NCBI RefSeq assembly: GCF_000972845.2
Contig: NC_040032.1
Location: forward strand, 16,147,358-16,211,357
DNA length: 64,000 nucleotides
Reading direction: 5' to 3'
Origin: Larimichthys crocea
Lineage: Eukaryota; Chordata; Actinopteri; Sciaenidae
Below the pieces are notes generated by a model. The model saw only the letters and a program-made list of their open reading frames with translations, did no database searches and was not told where the DNA came from. A program made the position numbers and the translations under genes. Positions 40,610 to 53,093 of this stretch are shown here, in pieces; the first letter of the stretch is position 1; the number at the start of each line of letters is the position of its first letter.

Positions 40610-40634
40610 AAGGAAATAGTTTGACAGTTTCACA

Positions 40635-40666
<32 letters not shown>

Positions 40667-41150
40667 TGCTTTTTGAGATGAGAAGATTGATAGCACTCTC
40701 ATCCCTGTCTGTTAAAGGATCACTGTTTAGGACTTTGTGACATCTCACAGTGTAGTTCCTCACTGCGACCCCCTCGCCTCAACTTCTCCTTTCTAGCATG
40801 AAGGCCCCTTCTAGAGCATGTAGAAAATGCTTAGTTTGTCTGTTCTAGACTACTGTAGTAGATAGATATAGATGTAGATATGATGTCACATATGACATTA
40901 ATATATGTTAATTAGTAAGCTTTTGAGGTGCCGGGAGGAGGGTTTATTTTTTTAAAAGAGACAGACGGAGCCATGCTGGGGTTATGGTTTCCTGTCTGTA
41001 TGCTAAGCTTAGTTACGTATAACCATCTCCAGGCTTTAGCTCGATATTTATCATAAAGACATGAGAGTGATATCAATGATCTCATAACTTTCAGCATTAA
41101 AAGGGAAACAAACGTGTTGCCCAAAACATCGGACTGACTCATTGGAAAAT
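40610..41150. mobile_element. Second copy of the inverted-repeat element, probably with nested insertion
   Basis: The left end at 40610-40630 (AAGGAAATAGTTTGACAGTT) and the right end near 41121-41145 (CCAAAACATCGGACTGACTC) resemble the ends of the element at 5994-6315. Inside, GAGATGAGAAGATTGATAGC (40673-40692) and AGACATGAGAGTGATATCAA (41057-41076) are inverted relatives of one family segment. CTGTCTGTATGCTAAGCTTA (40993-41012) also belongs to this family in my memory. The middle (about 40716-40915) looks like a different repeat, so a nested insertion is likely. (TA)15 lies at 40636-40665. The ends are approximate. Confidence 0.55.
40636..40665. repeat. (TA)15 microsatellite
   Basis: Uninterrupted TA run flanked by CAG and CTG, making a self-complementary block of about 36 bases. 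Confidence 0.9.
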
Positions 41151-42014
41151 AAACCATTTGTGTTGCTCATCCCATGGAGACACATATCCCAAACATACAC
41201 ACACACACTCATTCATTTGTAAAGTAAAACACAGGCAACCAATAAATGCCAGACATTCTTTCTCAGGCTGTATAAACTACAATTAAGTGGAACAGTCGAA
41301 CACTGTCATTCACCCAAGTATGTGGGGGGAGGAATGTGAGTTGTGTTCGTATGCCTGTGTGTGGCCAAGACAAGGTGTCTGCAGCCACACTCTCTCTTAC
41401 AGTGTGATGACACACTTTATCTTTTTTTTTTTTTGTACGGGTCATTTTAATTACATGGAAGTTGTGAATAAATACTTTAATTAAAATACGGCATATCTGA
41501 GTTTATTTCTTCTGCAATCCTAACAACACAATGCACAATGAGGCAATCCCCAGAGAGGAGAGTCAAGGTCATGGACATGATAACGTCTCTCTACTGCAGC
41601 ACCCCAGATGTTCAGGGCAAGATACCAACTGAGTGGAAATGCATGAGGAATAAGCAAACACACACGAGCGGCTGAAGAATTCATATTGCAAGATGCAAAG
41701 AGAGATTTGTGAACCAATTAGTATGTCGATTATTTTCACAATGAATCACTTAGTCCTTACAAAAAAAAAATACAATTTCCCAAACTTTATGTCTTCGAAT
41801 AAGTTTTCCTTTACAGTTACATGAAACAGGGGAAAGCAGCAAACGCTCACAAACCTGTACCTCCAAGAAAACACGTAATGACGACATTATCAAAATAGTT
41901 CTGCCGATTTAATAATTGATTGATCATCTACATTAAATGACTTTATCAAGCTCCTTCATTGAGAAATGTGTGCACATATTTATTTCCGTATTTATTTCAG
42001 GAAGGTCTAAATCA
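41151..42014 (-). other. robo1: robo1 intron, non-coding
   Basis: Nothing recognised apart from short CA and T runs. Confidence 0.6.
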
Positions 42015-42184
42015 TTTTGCTTTTGATTTTATTTTATTTTTTACAGTGCAATAACGCAATATTGTGGGCTGCCATCTGTTAAATGCTCACTGGGAAGGTA
42101 ACAAGCGATAGTCCCCAGGGCAGTCTCGAACCAGAACATTGCTGGTACACGATAAACATCTGAGCCAACTAGGTCACCAGGACA
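42015..42184 (-). mobile_element. Probable older tRNA-derived SINE fragment
   Basis: On the minus strand from 42184: GTCCTGGTGACCTAGTTGGC, then a B-box-like GGTTCGAGACTGCC (about 42122-42135), then CTGGGGAC, and finally an A-rich tail (about 42018-42045). The phrases 'GTACCAGCAATGTTCTGGTTCGA' and 'CCTGGGGAC' resemble a fish SINE head I recall. No target-site duplication is visible, so it is older or truncated. It is less certain than the copy at 40387-40589. Confidence 0.5.
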
Positions 42185-44279
42185 CTTCGTCCAGAGAACA
42201 AATCCATCAGACTGTCAATGACACACAAGCCGTGGTCTCTTGTGTGTTACGATCCAAAAACAAACACCGAAGGCCAAAGATATTACATTTTGCACCTAAT
42301 ATTCCTGCAATTTGGAAGAATTTAATCATATTTTATTGCCTCGGATCATTGAAATGTTTTGATTTGCTCACACGTCACATTAAACTGAATCTATGGTCAA
42401 GTCTATGTGGCATATTCCCATCTGTATATTATAATAATACAGTTTACTGGTAATCCCGACTGACAAATATCGTCGATATACTCTGCAGGTTTAGCTTTTT
42501 ATATACTGACTGTACTATATATTGCTTCGAGATATGAAGCTCAGGTGTATGATTCCGAGCAGCTTACTTCCTATACTTGTGATGAGAACCACCTTTGGAG
42601 CACAACTGCCTGGAAAGGCCAGCGGCCCATCTGAGAGGCTTATCCCCACTCCATTAAATGTTCAGTGGAAAGTAAAGTGGCTGTATAGACCATTGATTAT
42701 CACTCAGGCAGAGCTTGAAAGTCAAACTTCCCATGAATACAAGCAGACACTGAAGTGGCAAAGAGTTAGTTTGTTATTACTACAGCTGTCTCGTCTTCTC
42801 ATCGGTTAAATAGTATTTAGTATAATTAGTATGATCGTACTGCATAATGCATGTTTGACCATGTGTAGTTTATCATGTCTCCTTCATCTCCTTTGAGGCT
42901 CGTAAGTTGTAAAATGTCTTTGCTGCACTAACACTACACTGAATTAATACATTAATAATACATTAGCTTCATGCTGTGTCATTGCATGTCACAAGTGCAT
43001 GTCTGCACGACCTACATTTATTTTCGGAGCTAATTGCGCCCCTGGTAGTGGCAGCCCAGATGTGAACGGACTGTCATACTGTGAAGGGAGACAGACTTTG
43101 CCCTAAGCCACCAAACCCCATCTACAAAACCGAGGCTCTCTCTCGCTGGACTTATTCCGTTTACTAAAGTCTCGCAGGCAGACGCAGACACATACATGTA
43201 CGGCAGTATCTCAATATTAACAGACACATGAAATCAAACGCAGGAAAAAAAAAAAAGCTCAGATTAGGCCCTGAATCTCAATTACTGTCTCTTTAATGAA
43301 GAGGCAGAACGAGTGGCCACAGCAATGGATGTTTTTTGGACTGCAATGACACTAAAAGCAATCATAGCATTAGCTTAATAGTCCATTAAACAACAGAGTA
43401 AAGTCAACCACAGGAGATTACGGGTCAGTGCTGTGTAGATTCACTCAACTTTTGTTAATAACCTGTGTAGTAGAAGATGGCTCTCATTTAGCTCTGCAAT
43501 AAGCCCCATGCTGTTAGAGTAGGCAAATACCAGCCCTATGGAATTAATACCTTTCTAGTTTGCCAGATTTACATCTAATTGCAAGCAATAAAATATGCTC
43601 ACTGTCTTGCCAAAGGTTAAACAGGAAGGATTGATAGCGCTTAATGTAAAGTTTGAAGCTGGAGCCAGGAGACAATTAACTTAACTAAGCTATGGTAAAA
43701 GAAAAAATAGTAGCAAATCCAACTTGAAACAAAATGTCAAACCATTCCTTTAAAATGCATCCCGGGTTTATATCGTAACATCGAGTTCCTCTTTCTGATT
43801 CAAAGTGCAGATTGCAAAACACATGACACCCTCTTGTGATACTGGTATCCAGCCATCTGAGCCGTCTGCCCTGTTTCACTTTGTCTGTGCTTCTTGGTAA
43901 CATCTGTGCACAAAGACTGTATGCAGGATAAAGAATATTTTACAAATGCATGTGGAAATATCTCTGTGTTCACAAAAGAGATGGTTTTAATGACTTATTC
44001 TGCTTGCAGTGCCCCTTGCAATCATGCCCATGAGACTCACCGACTGAATAAATGATAAAATGTACTGATCACAAATAAATTTATGAAAGTGTGGCATGCT
44101 ACTTGACCTTTTTCCACCATGAATACACTCACATGACAGAATACGCAAATGTGCTTTAATACTCAAAATGCTTTCGAATCTTGAGGCAGCAGTCTGAAGG
44201 GCTCAAAAACAGCATCGGGTGTGTGACACATTGGCGGCAGACGAGCCAAAGAACCAAATGCAAATCTTATCAAAACACA

Positions 44280-44280
<1 letters not shown>

Positions 44281-44326
<46 letters not shown>
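44281..44326. repeat. (CTG)15 trinucleotide repeat
   Basis: Fifteen uninterrupted CTG units follow CACAG. The robo1 transcript would carry the complementary CAG run within its intron. Confidence 0.95.
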
Positions 44327-44328
<2 letters not shown>

Positions 44329-46042
44329 CATTGTTACCTTGGTAGTTCTCATTTTAAATATGAGCTCTTGTTGCATTGAAAAATGGCCATATCACTGACC
44401 TTTATGGCTGCATACAAAGCATAACCATAAAGCTTTTTGTCAAGAAATTCTGACGCAATCTGCTAGCTGAGTTGCAGCACGTAATGGCCACAAAACAAAT
44501 AGGAGGGTGCCACTGGCTTTGCCCATTGCAAAGAGTCTTAAAGTCTTAAATTGATGATGGGAATATGAATGCATAAAGCCAAGAGTTTCATTTAGAAATG
44601 CAAACTGTAAAGAGGAAAACTGTGATATGGTTTCAGACACTAGTCTGTTAGCAGTACCTGCAGGGAGCAGCAATACAAGTGGCAATAAAACACCACAGTG
44701 GGAGCAGCCGAGAAGTCAGAGTTCAGCGTGGATGAGACCCGGCTTGTGGGACTCCATAATATCCTGACCTCTTTTTTTTTTTCACAGGAAACCTGTCTGT
44801 GTCAATCACTTCCACCGGGCAAATATCATTTTAACTGTGTTCCTGACAAATTGCTTTTCGCTTCTTTCATGCTTTCAGACTTCAATTCTTTTTTTCTTCC
44901 TATGAATGCCTAAAAGCTTACCCTTCCATTAACTTTTCCAACAGATTTTTTTTAGAAGGTGATTAAAACTGCTCATCTGGTAGCAATTTGAGAATTTATC
45001 TGTATGAACAGCTTTTTATTTGGCTCCGTTCGCGGCGCTGCTGTCGAACACGCAGCATGTTGGCGCAGGGGCTCCGGGGTTGGTTGTTGACGCAAGGCAT
45101 GCTGTTAAATCCCAGCTTTGAGGGCATGAGTCCAAAAAAAAAGTCGCTTTATGCTTTTGTGATCATTGTGACAAAAAAATAGAATAAAAAATGCTTTAAG
45201 TGGTGTTCCTGAGGTGGACCGTTACCTTGTGTGTTCAAATAAATTGCTTTTAAAGTGCAAAACTTAAGGCTTACAATCTGAAAATCTGCTGGATGAGGAG
45301 AGTTTTGCTTGACTGTTAAATGTAATTGTAATGATTTGTGGAAAGGGAGAAAAAAAAAGAAAAAGCTGAAGGTAACAATTTGTCATAACACTCATTGCCA
45401 AGCCAACACTGTTTGGAATAAAGTCGCCTTAAAATTCTGGCTACGTTCCACACTTGATACCAATCTTGCATGTCACAATAAAACAGTTGTTTGAGGTGAA
45501 CAAAATAGTGCAGGTACTTTGGCTGATTGGAAGTATAAAGTGTAAGTCTGTGCCCTTCGTTCTTATTGTGCTGGAAAATCACAGGCTGTGGAGAAAAACG
45601 TCTGCGAGATTAATGACTGTCTGAAGTTTCCTTTTATCTCCGCGTTCATGCATACAGATTCTGAAACACGAGTTAATTACTGTATTTCATAGCACAGCCA
45701 CCAAAGACTGCAGATATCACAGTGCTTCCAAACACCTTGACAATCTCCCTGTTCACACTTTCTTTCCTTCCTGCCTTCTCATTAACCTGAGGCATTTTTC
45801 TTTTTCAAACTTGATAAGATGACATTGGCCATCACGCCACTTGTGCAACCCCTAGTTATATGGACTTCCAAAGAAAGTTACCCAGCATGACAATGGCAGA
45901 GATGGAATGTAACTACCGCCTAGATCCAAGGTACTTTTGTTTTCCCCCTTTTTTTTAAATAAAGAACAAGCTTCAGTGTCATTTACACAAACACGAGCTG
46001 AATTTGCAGATGGAAAATTTGAAGATTCTTGAGAAAAAAGAA

Positions 46043-46100
46043 AAAAAATCTTGTGAACTTGTGAGCGAAACAAAAAATCTTGTGAACTTGTGAGCGAAAC
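46043..46100. repeat. Exact 29-bp tandem duplication
   Basis: Two identical units, 46043-46071 and 46072-46100, each containing TCTTGTGAACTTGTGAGCGA. Perfect identity suggests a recent slippage or repair event. Confidence 0.95.
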
Positions 46101-46224
46101 ACCAAAATGAACAAGGAAATATCGTTTAAATCCAATCAGAAAAGCTCAGGATAATGCAATGTTCTCCATAAATATTCCCATAGATAATAGCGTGTCATAC
46201 ATTCTTGTACAAGGCTCATGGTTC

Positions 46225-46285
46225 AAGGAATCTTTATTATCCTAGAGGGGCAATTTGTTGTATGTTTAGCTCTTACAACATATTA
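46225..46285. repeat. Probable degraded retroelement 3' fragment
   Basis: TCTTTATTATCCTAGAGGGG at 46227-46246, then CAATTTGTTGTATG, resembles the 'TTTATTGTCCCAGAGGGGAAATTTG' tail seen in many fish repeats (from memory) and is related to 13087-13110. Boundaries uncertain. Confidence 0.4.
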
Positions 46286-47926
46286 CGTTAGACGCTGTTA
46301 ATCCCTGTATCAAACACACATCTCTTTAACAGGATTGGAATTTCTCTTCGGTTAATCATGCTGAATGCGAGAAATCATCTTTAGATACTAAGAATATGCT
46401 GAACTGAAATACACGGTCTACAGGTATTTGTTTTGGCCAGTATCTCCCCTTTTTTTTTTTAATCTTAAGTCATATCCCCTGTAACATCATCTTCCAAGAG
46501 ACATAACACAAATATCTCCCACTGGCCCTCTCACTGGCTAATGAGGCTGCGTGTCAAAATGCTTGAGATGCTTTGAGGGACTTCATTCCATCGTCAACCT
46601 CTGCTTAATGAAGGTAACATTAGGTAGGTCCTCTCCCTGTAATAACAAGGTGAGTCCTGGGGGCATCATGCTCATACTGGCCCGCTAAGCCACCCGCCTC
46701 TCTCCATCATCTCTGAAGGATTTGCTTTGGTCAGGGTTATGTGTTCTAATCGAGGCTGACAGGATATATTTTAATATCAGAAGTGCAAACAAATGTTATG
46801 AAATCATAAAATCAAACCAGTCGAATGCTTCAAAGATCAATTCCCGATTCATTATTTTAATGGCCAATTGAACTGAACGCATCAGTAGCTCCTACCGACT
46901 CGGTTTATCGATTCTATGAGACAAGTCAGTGGGAGCATATGGATTCTATTGATTATTAGACGCCTGACTGGAGATGAGATGACTCACAGAGAGGTAATCT
47001 TCAGAAGCATCTCCGAGGTCATGCCATTACTATGACCTTTTAAAGCTGTCTTTTAAAAAAATATTCATTCTCCCAGTTGGTCCCAAACCTAAATCGTTAT
47101 GGAATACCGCACACCATCACCCCGAGAATAACCACTGCACCACTTCAATGATTGCTAGCACAGTTGGACAACTTGCAGGGTCTCCTGGGTACAACATTTT
47201 GTTTCAGAGTCGCAGAAAAAGAAAAAACATCTGAAAGTTGCAGCCCATCTTAATGATCAAAGCGGATCAATAAACACACTTCAGGTGCGGGGATGTCCTC
47301 GCACTTACTTAAATCCGAGGACTATAAAGTGCGGATTTATTCACAGAAGTAATTATCCAAATTGCTTCAACCACACATCCACTTCACCATAGCTGGACAC
47401 TGACCTCAGAACAGGAAACTAAGGCCAAAGGAGAACAAACAGCCCGAGGAAAACCACAAACCCACAGGAATTCCTCAGCCTGGTCTATCCAGATGAGCAT
47501 GGCTATTGGTTCACTATTTAGGGTTCTCTTTGAGGGGAACTGAGAGTGGTGTCTTGGGGGGTGGCAAGCACAAGATGTTAAAGAGACTAAATGAATCAAC
47601 TTAAGATCACAAATCGTTCCGCAAAGCCATATTAGGTCCACATTAGGCTTATTCATTGTGGTGGTGGTGTTAGTCTGCAACCGTAATTCTGTTTTCACAG
47701 TCGTATGGTACAATCCGTGCAGACGCAACCACATTTATCAGCCCTGATAACACAGTTAAACGGCAGGATAATTTGGTTAGGACAAATTGTCTCGATTAAA
47801 ACTTCATGTTTAATATTTCACCGTTGTGCTCTGCTTCGCGTTTTTATACTTACACCGTACAATCGAGTTACTGTTATCACTTCATTTCTATGTTATTTGT
47901 TTCAGCTGCTCATGCCCGTTGACTTG

Positions 47927-47962
47927 CTCTTATTAAAACACGTTGCTGTGCTTTAATAAGAG
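47927..47962. repeat. Stem-loop with 15-bp arms
   Basis: CTCTTATTAAAACAC (47927-47941) pairs with GTGCTTTAATAAGAG (47948-47962) with one mismatch. The loop is GTTGCT. Confidence 0.85.
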
Positions 47963-48121
47963 TTCATCGATGTAAACACTTAAAATAGCTGACTGAACAA
48001 ATAAACTGTGCTGTGGTTTGTTTTTACAGAGATGAGCAGAAAGAAGGATGTGGGGGGTGTGGGAGGATCCTTCAGGCAAGGAACCTGCTACCTTTGTGGG
48101 GCTGGCAGATAGTAATCGATT

Positions 48122-48144
48122 TGTGTGTGTGTGTGTGTGTGTGT
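48122..48144. repeat. (TG)11 microsatellite
   Basis: Uninterrupted TG run. Confidence 0.9.
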
Positions 48145-51100
48145 ACAGGAGTGTGTCAGTATCCGTGGGCCTGCGTGAAGGTGTGATGACCTGTGAACTC
48201 CAGGCCCAGAGGCACTTGTTAAAGCTCTCAGTAGTTTCTTTTCCCCTAGGGTTTCCGACCATTCTCGGCCTCACAGCACCATAGGAAAGCAGTGAGTAAA
48301 CACAAGGGAAGCAATCATGAATCACAGCTTTCGGGCACACAATTCGAAAACACACACATTAGAAACGAGCTCACGCCAACGCCATTACATATGCATTTAT
48401 GCACATTCAGTCAGAACCAAACAATTGCAGAAGCGTCTGCGGGGGTTTGAGAGACAAGAGAGGTGCAGCGGGGGTTATTTTGCCAGAGCAGTTCCCGGTG
48501 GACAAAGTTCTCATGAGCATTTGTCAGGTAACAATGATCCCAAAAACACCTGCGTCATTTGGGTATTGCACATTTTACACATGGGCTGACTCTGTGGATG
48601 CTCTGCGCGACAATGAACACATAATTTAAGGTTTAAAGGTGTTTGTCTGACTCAACGCTTTTTCAAATATAAACATAAAATCAGCTTGCGGAGCTCAGGC
48701 GTAATCTCTGCACCTGGTATGACGGATATCAGGGAAGACATAAAGTGCTTAAAAAACTTGAAGGCATTCGATGCAGAAAAAGCAAGGCGCGCCAAAGTGA
48801 ATAAACACATGCTAAATTAGCAACCATCCAGTGCACCTTTCTTTAAAAACACAGCAGACTCTGTATAATTGAAGCTGAGGGGAGCCGCACCTTGAGCACA
48901 TTTCTTATTCCTATCTGAGATGTTCAAACAACATTCATAAAGATGTTTTTTTTTTTTCCAAAGCAGCCAAGCTTATTAGTTGGATTTTTCTAAGGGGGGA
49001 AAAAAATGAAGGAATTTGACAACAGCATCCAACAAACAAAGGAATTCATGTACAAAGATGTCCTATCAGCCCCATCATCCATAGAAAAAAAATCCTCATT
49101 AGCAGTGGAACTCTTCACTGTCACCATCACAAAGCCTACAGGGAGTCTTGTTAGCTTAGGGGACGACACAGCTTCCCCCAATCAAGCCATTATTACTTAA
49201 AGTCCAGCGTTCTGTAACAAGTGCCATGCAGCATTTTCAGGTCACGACAGTCAACCTCTTGCGGCAATAAGTGTCAGTTGCCAAACCAGCATGAGTAAGT
49301 ACACGTGAACTCTGACCAGTGCCAACTAACTCTAGCAGGTCAGCCACATGACGTTCAGTCAAACTGTTCCCTATGGGGTTACTGCACACAACAATGATGG
49401 AATTAAGCTGTGTTCTGCTCGTCTTTCAGTCCCTCCTGTATTTACTTCTCCACTGATAACAGATGTATGAGGAGGGTCTATAAAGGTAAAAATAAGCCTC
49501 AGAGGATCCTCATCTCTTATTGCTAAAGTAATTAACCTAGTTAATAGCTCGGCTAGTACAGTTATTACGAAGTATGTGCTTTCAAATCCTGTGCTCTATT
49601 TTGAAAGCTGTGAGACAACCATCAGAACAAAGAGTAACAGGATAGGTCATTCTTTTATTCTCCTGTGACTCCTTTTTTTCTGACTGTGTTTACAGCCCGT
49701 CAAACAAAGCAGGTAGAATGGAGAGGCAAGTCACAGCTCCACTCTAGGGACGCATAAATTAGATCTGTGGGACGAACGGGACAAAGAAATCTCGACATGA
49801 GCATATGCTTTTAATAGCCATCATTTAGATTATTATGTATCATCCAATTACCGCTGGCGGTTTTATTATGCGGAGATTAAACTCTCAACGAAGGGGAGTT
49901 CCAGGTTTCCCTTTAGTTCTGAGTACGATGAAGTCACTTCACAGCTTTAAGCGCTCCATTGTTTTAATGATGGACTGTTGCATGTTTTTGGGCTACAGTC
50001 AAGGTATCATACAAGAGGAGGAGTTGGCATATATTAAACAAAAGTAGGGTGGAAAAAAAAAACATGTAATCATTCTGATTGCAAGTCATTAAGCATGGCT
50101 TATTTTCAAGGATAGGCATGTAAGCCTGGCAGCTATCCTAGCTATAATGTCTGAAAATCCCTGCGACCTATAATGGGATGACGATGTGGTCAACACAGGT
50201 TCAAACAAGGCCATAGCCATGTGCCACATTTGCTGTACACTTTATCCTTGAATGACATATTTTGGCTAAAAACTGCAGTACTGGGCCCACGAGTGACAAT
50301 TTGTCAGAGGTTTGGTCCTCTGCGCTGTTCCATTGGCCAAGAAAGAAAGAAAAAGAAGAAGAAAGCTCCCATTGTTCAGCGGTAAAGACAATTGAATGAA
50401 CGCGTCCAGCTTAATGTCATATAACGTAAGGACCCCTCAAGTGAATAAAGCTACAATTAAGAGCAAGTCAAATATTTCATTGAGGTTTACAGTGTGTTGG
50501 CAGTTTGTTGCTTGCAAATGAACGTATTCACGTCATGCTGAAGGATCAGAGATCTTTTCCTAAAGATTACACAACAGGATGACTTCAGGACAAATCTCCG
50601 TGAGTGTTCTTGAAACTCCCTGGATTGCGTGGCTAACTTTGTCAATGCGGAAAGACAACTGGAAAATTGGTGTCACGCGCATTTTTTAGTGTTCTTGATG
50701 TGGATAGTCAGGCCTTAGTATATGTTTCCTTCCCTTTGAGTTAAATTTAAAAGAAGAGTGGGTAAAAGGCTCCACATGTTAGCACTGCGCCGCTTCTGTA
50801 ATGGTCAGAGATGTTTAGAAAGGACATTTGGCGCATTATCTTTGGTTTGGAAAATGTTTTATATATATAACACTAATCACAATATGTGAATTTAAAAGAA
50901 TGCTGTCACACCCAAGGATAATGTCAAACCCATGTGTGGACAAAGTGAGTTCAGCTCTCGTGAGAGCGGAAAACCCTGGAAAAAATCTGCCTCTATACTG
51001 TCAAAGAAAGGAAGTCCAGCGCTATATAAAGCCATCACTCACTGTCAGACACTTACGAAGGCTTTAGTGCTGAAAACATATTGTTGTTTTTTTCAGTCTG

Positions 51101-51310
51101 CGGCCACTGCTTATGTTACTGACAGCTGTCTTTGTCTTACACAGTGAACAACACTGGCGCCACTTAGGAATTCTGAGCGGCGATTGAAATTTTGTACGGT
51201 TTTTCACAAAAAAATATATTTTTTTCGTTTGCTGTCCACTTCAGGTTGGTTACTCTAACCAAAATCCATTCAATAGCTTATTATCTGAAAAAAACAAATG
51301 AGCTCACTGT

Positions 51311-51590
51311 ACTCAAATGGCCTCTGCAAGTCATCAGATCTCAATCCAATAGAGCACCTTTGGGATGTGGTGGAACGGGAGATTTGCATCATGGATACGC
51401 AGCCAACAAATCTGCAGCAACTGCGCTATGCTGTTGCGTCAATATGGACCAAAAAGCTCTGAGGAATGCTTCAAGCACCTTGTTGAATCAGTGCCATGAG
51501 GGATTAAGGCACGTCTGAAGGCAAGAGGGGGTAAAATGTGTACAAGTAGCAAGGTGTGTCTAACAAAAGTGCGGCACAGATGGAGAGATT
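51311..51590 (+). pseudogene. Tc1/mariner-type transposase remnant (C-terminal end)
   Basis: In one plus-strand frame the sequence reads SDLNPIEHLWDVVEREI (about 51337-51387), the conserved 'PDLNPIEHLW' block containing the third catalytic acidic residue of Tc1-like DDE transposases. QPTNLQQLRYAVASIW follows, then the frame meets TGA near 51461. Related sequence (GAGGAATGCTTCAAGCACC, ATGAGGGATTAAGGC) continues in another frame, so the copy is frameshifted. The 5' two-thirds of the gene is absent. The end near GCAAGGTGTGTCTAACAAAA (51548-51567) resembles the element's 3' tail. It is a dead, 5'-truncated fragment inserted antisense to robo1. Confidence 0.85.
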
Positions 51591-52543
51591 TTGTCATTAT
51601 TCTCTATTAGGTGTGTTGTTGTCCCTGGTATCAGCCTAATGCACGTTTGGTTTGGCTTGATTTAACTCCTCCTGTGCAGCCTGTCAAACCAGCTTGTGCA
51701 CAACAGCAGGTGCACAGGTAAATGTTCTAATATCTGGGCTGGAGCTAACTACCATTAAAATACATGGCTGTGGTCGGTGGTGCTACATTTGGCTTGATAT
51801 TACTACTGCCTTTCCAGCCCTCGTGGGTGGAGGAGGTGCTGTGTCCCCCCTGATGCTCTGTCAGTAGACACACCTTCAAGGTCTGCGGCATGACTGATGT
51901 CAGCTGTGGTCGAGTCGAGCCTAAAAGAAGAGGCTAATAAAGTCTTAGTGGAAAGTAAGCGTTGTTGTCAGCTCTCCAACAAAAACTGTTCTCTACCACC
52001 ACCTGCAATATCAGTGTTATATCAATGTTGTGCTTGGATTGATTTTCTCAAAATGAACCTTGACCCTCTGGCAGAAACACAACACCTGTGTGGCTAGTAC
52101 ACAATCTTTTTTTTTTTCTCTCTCTCTCTCTGTCTGCAGCATGATGTTTGTTTCATACTGGGTTGTATTCTTGAGTTGGTAGGTTATTAAAAAATATATA
52201 AAGCAAACTGCCAGAGAGCATGACAATCTCTGTCTCCCTTCTCTCTCTCTCTCTTCCCCTCAGAAAGAAATACATTTCTTTTTTTAAGTTTCTCTCCCAC
52301 AATCTAATTTATCATGCATGACAGTGTGAGTGCATGAAGCCTCACTGGTCTGACTGGTGCAAAGGGACTGTCCAAGTGAAATCTCTCTGTCCCTCATTAC
52401 CCTGTGTAATATATGCATCCACTGAGGATGATAACCTACTATGTCCTACTTTGACTTCTCATGTGCATTTAGGACTCCTATGTATATGTATATGTATATG
52501 TGTATGTGTGTGTGTGTGTATATATATATAATATAGATATATA

Positions 52544-52574
<31 letters not shown>

Positions 52575-53033
52575 ATATATATATAGATATATATAATACA
52601 CACACATATATATTATAAAACAACGTGCTCTCACATAAAGCTGACTCTATCTCAAGTTATTTTGACATTTATAGACAATAATTAATAATAATTAATTTCC
52701 ATAAGATAAGAGCAGCATGCAAAAAAAAGGCAGTTTCATTAGACTCTAGCAGAGCATATAAATAAATAGATAGATGGGTCACTTTCAGCAACCAGGCAGC
52801 GAGCAGCATGGGTCATGGGGCCACATGCAGACACTGCTGGCTACACAGAGGAAAGGTGACCGAAATAACCGCAGGGTGCCAGGACGGATCAAACTTAGCA
52901 AATTCATCATCTCCCTCTCTCTCTTTCTCTCTCTCTGGCTCCATAAAACACTTTTTTCTCTTCCTGTGCATAAGCAGTACATTTTTTTTAATCTTTCCAC
53001 CAAGAACAAATAAAAGAAAAATGAGCAACTCAT
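51591..53033 (-). other. robo1: robo1 intron just downstream of exon B'
   Basis: Non-coding. It holds pyrimidine-rich stretches at 52108-52135 and 52228-52260 and a long TA/TG compound repeat (52478-52616), about 420 bases past the exon B' donor. Confidence 0.6.
52478..52616. repeat. Compound TA/TG microsatellite, about 140 bp
   Basis: TATGTATATG units, then a TG run, then a long interrupted TA run, then CACACACATATATATTATA. The TG part and the CACACACA part are inverted relatives around the TA core, so the block is strongly self-complementary. Confidence 0.9.
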
Positions 53034-53035
53034 AC

Positions 53036-53093
53036 CTGAACAAACCTGTAGAAATACCAGTAGACAGTAAATTCCCGTCAAACAGGCAGACAT
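53036..53093 (-). CDS. robo1: robo1 exon B': alternative first coding exon, short (DUTT1-type) isoform
   Basis: The ATG is at 53093 and 58 bases of coding sequence follow (19 codons plus one base), ending at the donor TTCAG/GTATGAG (GT at 53034-53035). It encodes a compact signal peptide, MSACLTGIYCLLVFLQVCS, whose last codon is followed by a G that joins exon C to give ...[11 protein letters not shown]. The short human ROBO1 form has ...[12 protein letters not shown] at the same junction, from memory, so the match covers phase and residues. An in-frame TGA lies two codons upstream of the ATG, which fixes the start; A at -3 is favourable. This exon sits in the intron between exons B and C and gives an isoform lacking exons A and B. 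Confidence 0.85.

Larger units (their letters stand above)
42185..46224 (-). other. robo1: robo1 intron, non-coding with CTG repeat
   Basis: Contains (CTG)15 (44281-44326) and a 29-bp tandem duplication (46043-46100). Near 43727-43753, AAAATGTCAAACCATTCCTT resembles one end of the inverted-repeat family, possibly a remnant. No exon recognised. Confidence 0.6.
46286..51310 (-). other. robo1: robo1 intron, non-coding
   Basis: Contains a 15-bp stem-loop (47927-47962) and (TG)11 (48122-48144). No exon or transposon ORF recognised. Confidence 0.6.

Noticed and set aside
40201..40611. 136-codon plus-strand ORF
   Set aside because: It is formed by reading through the antisense strand of the SINE at 40387-40589.
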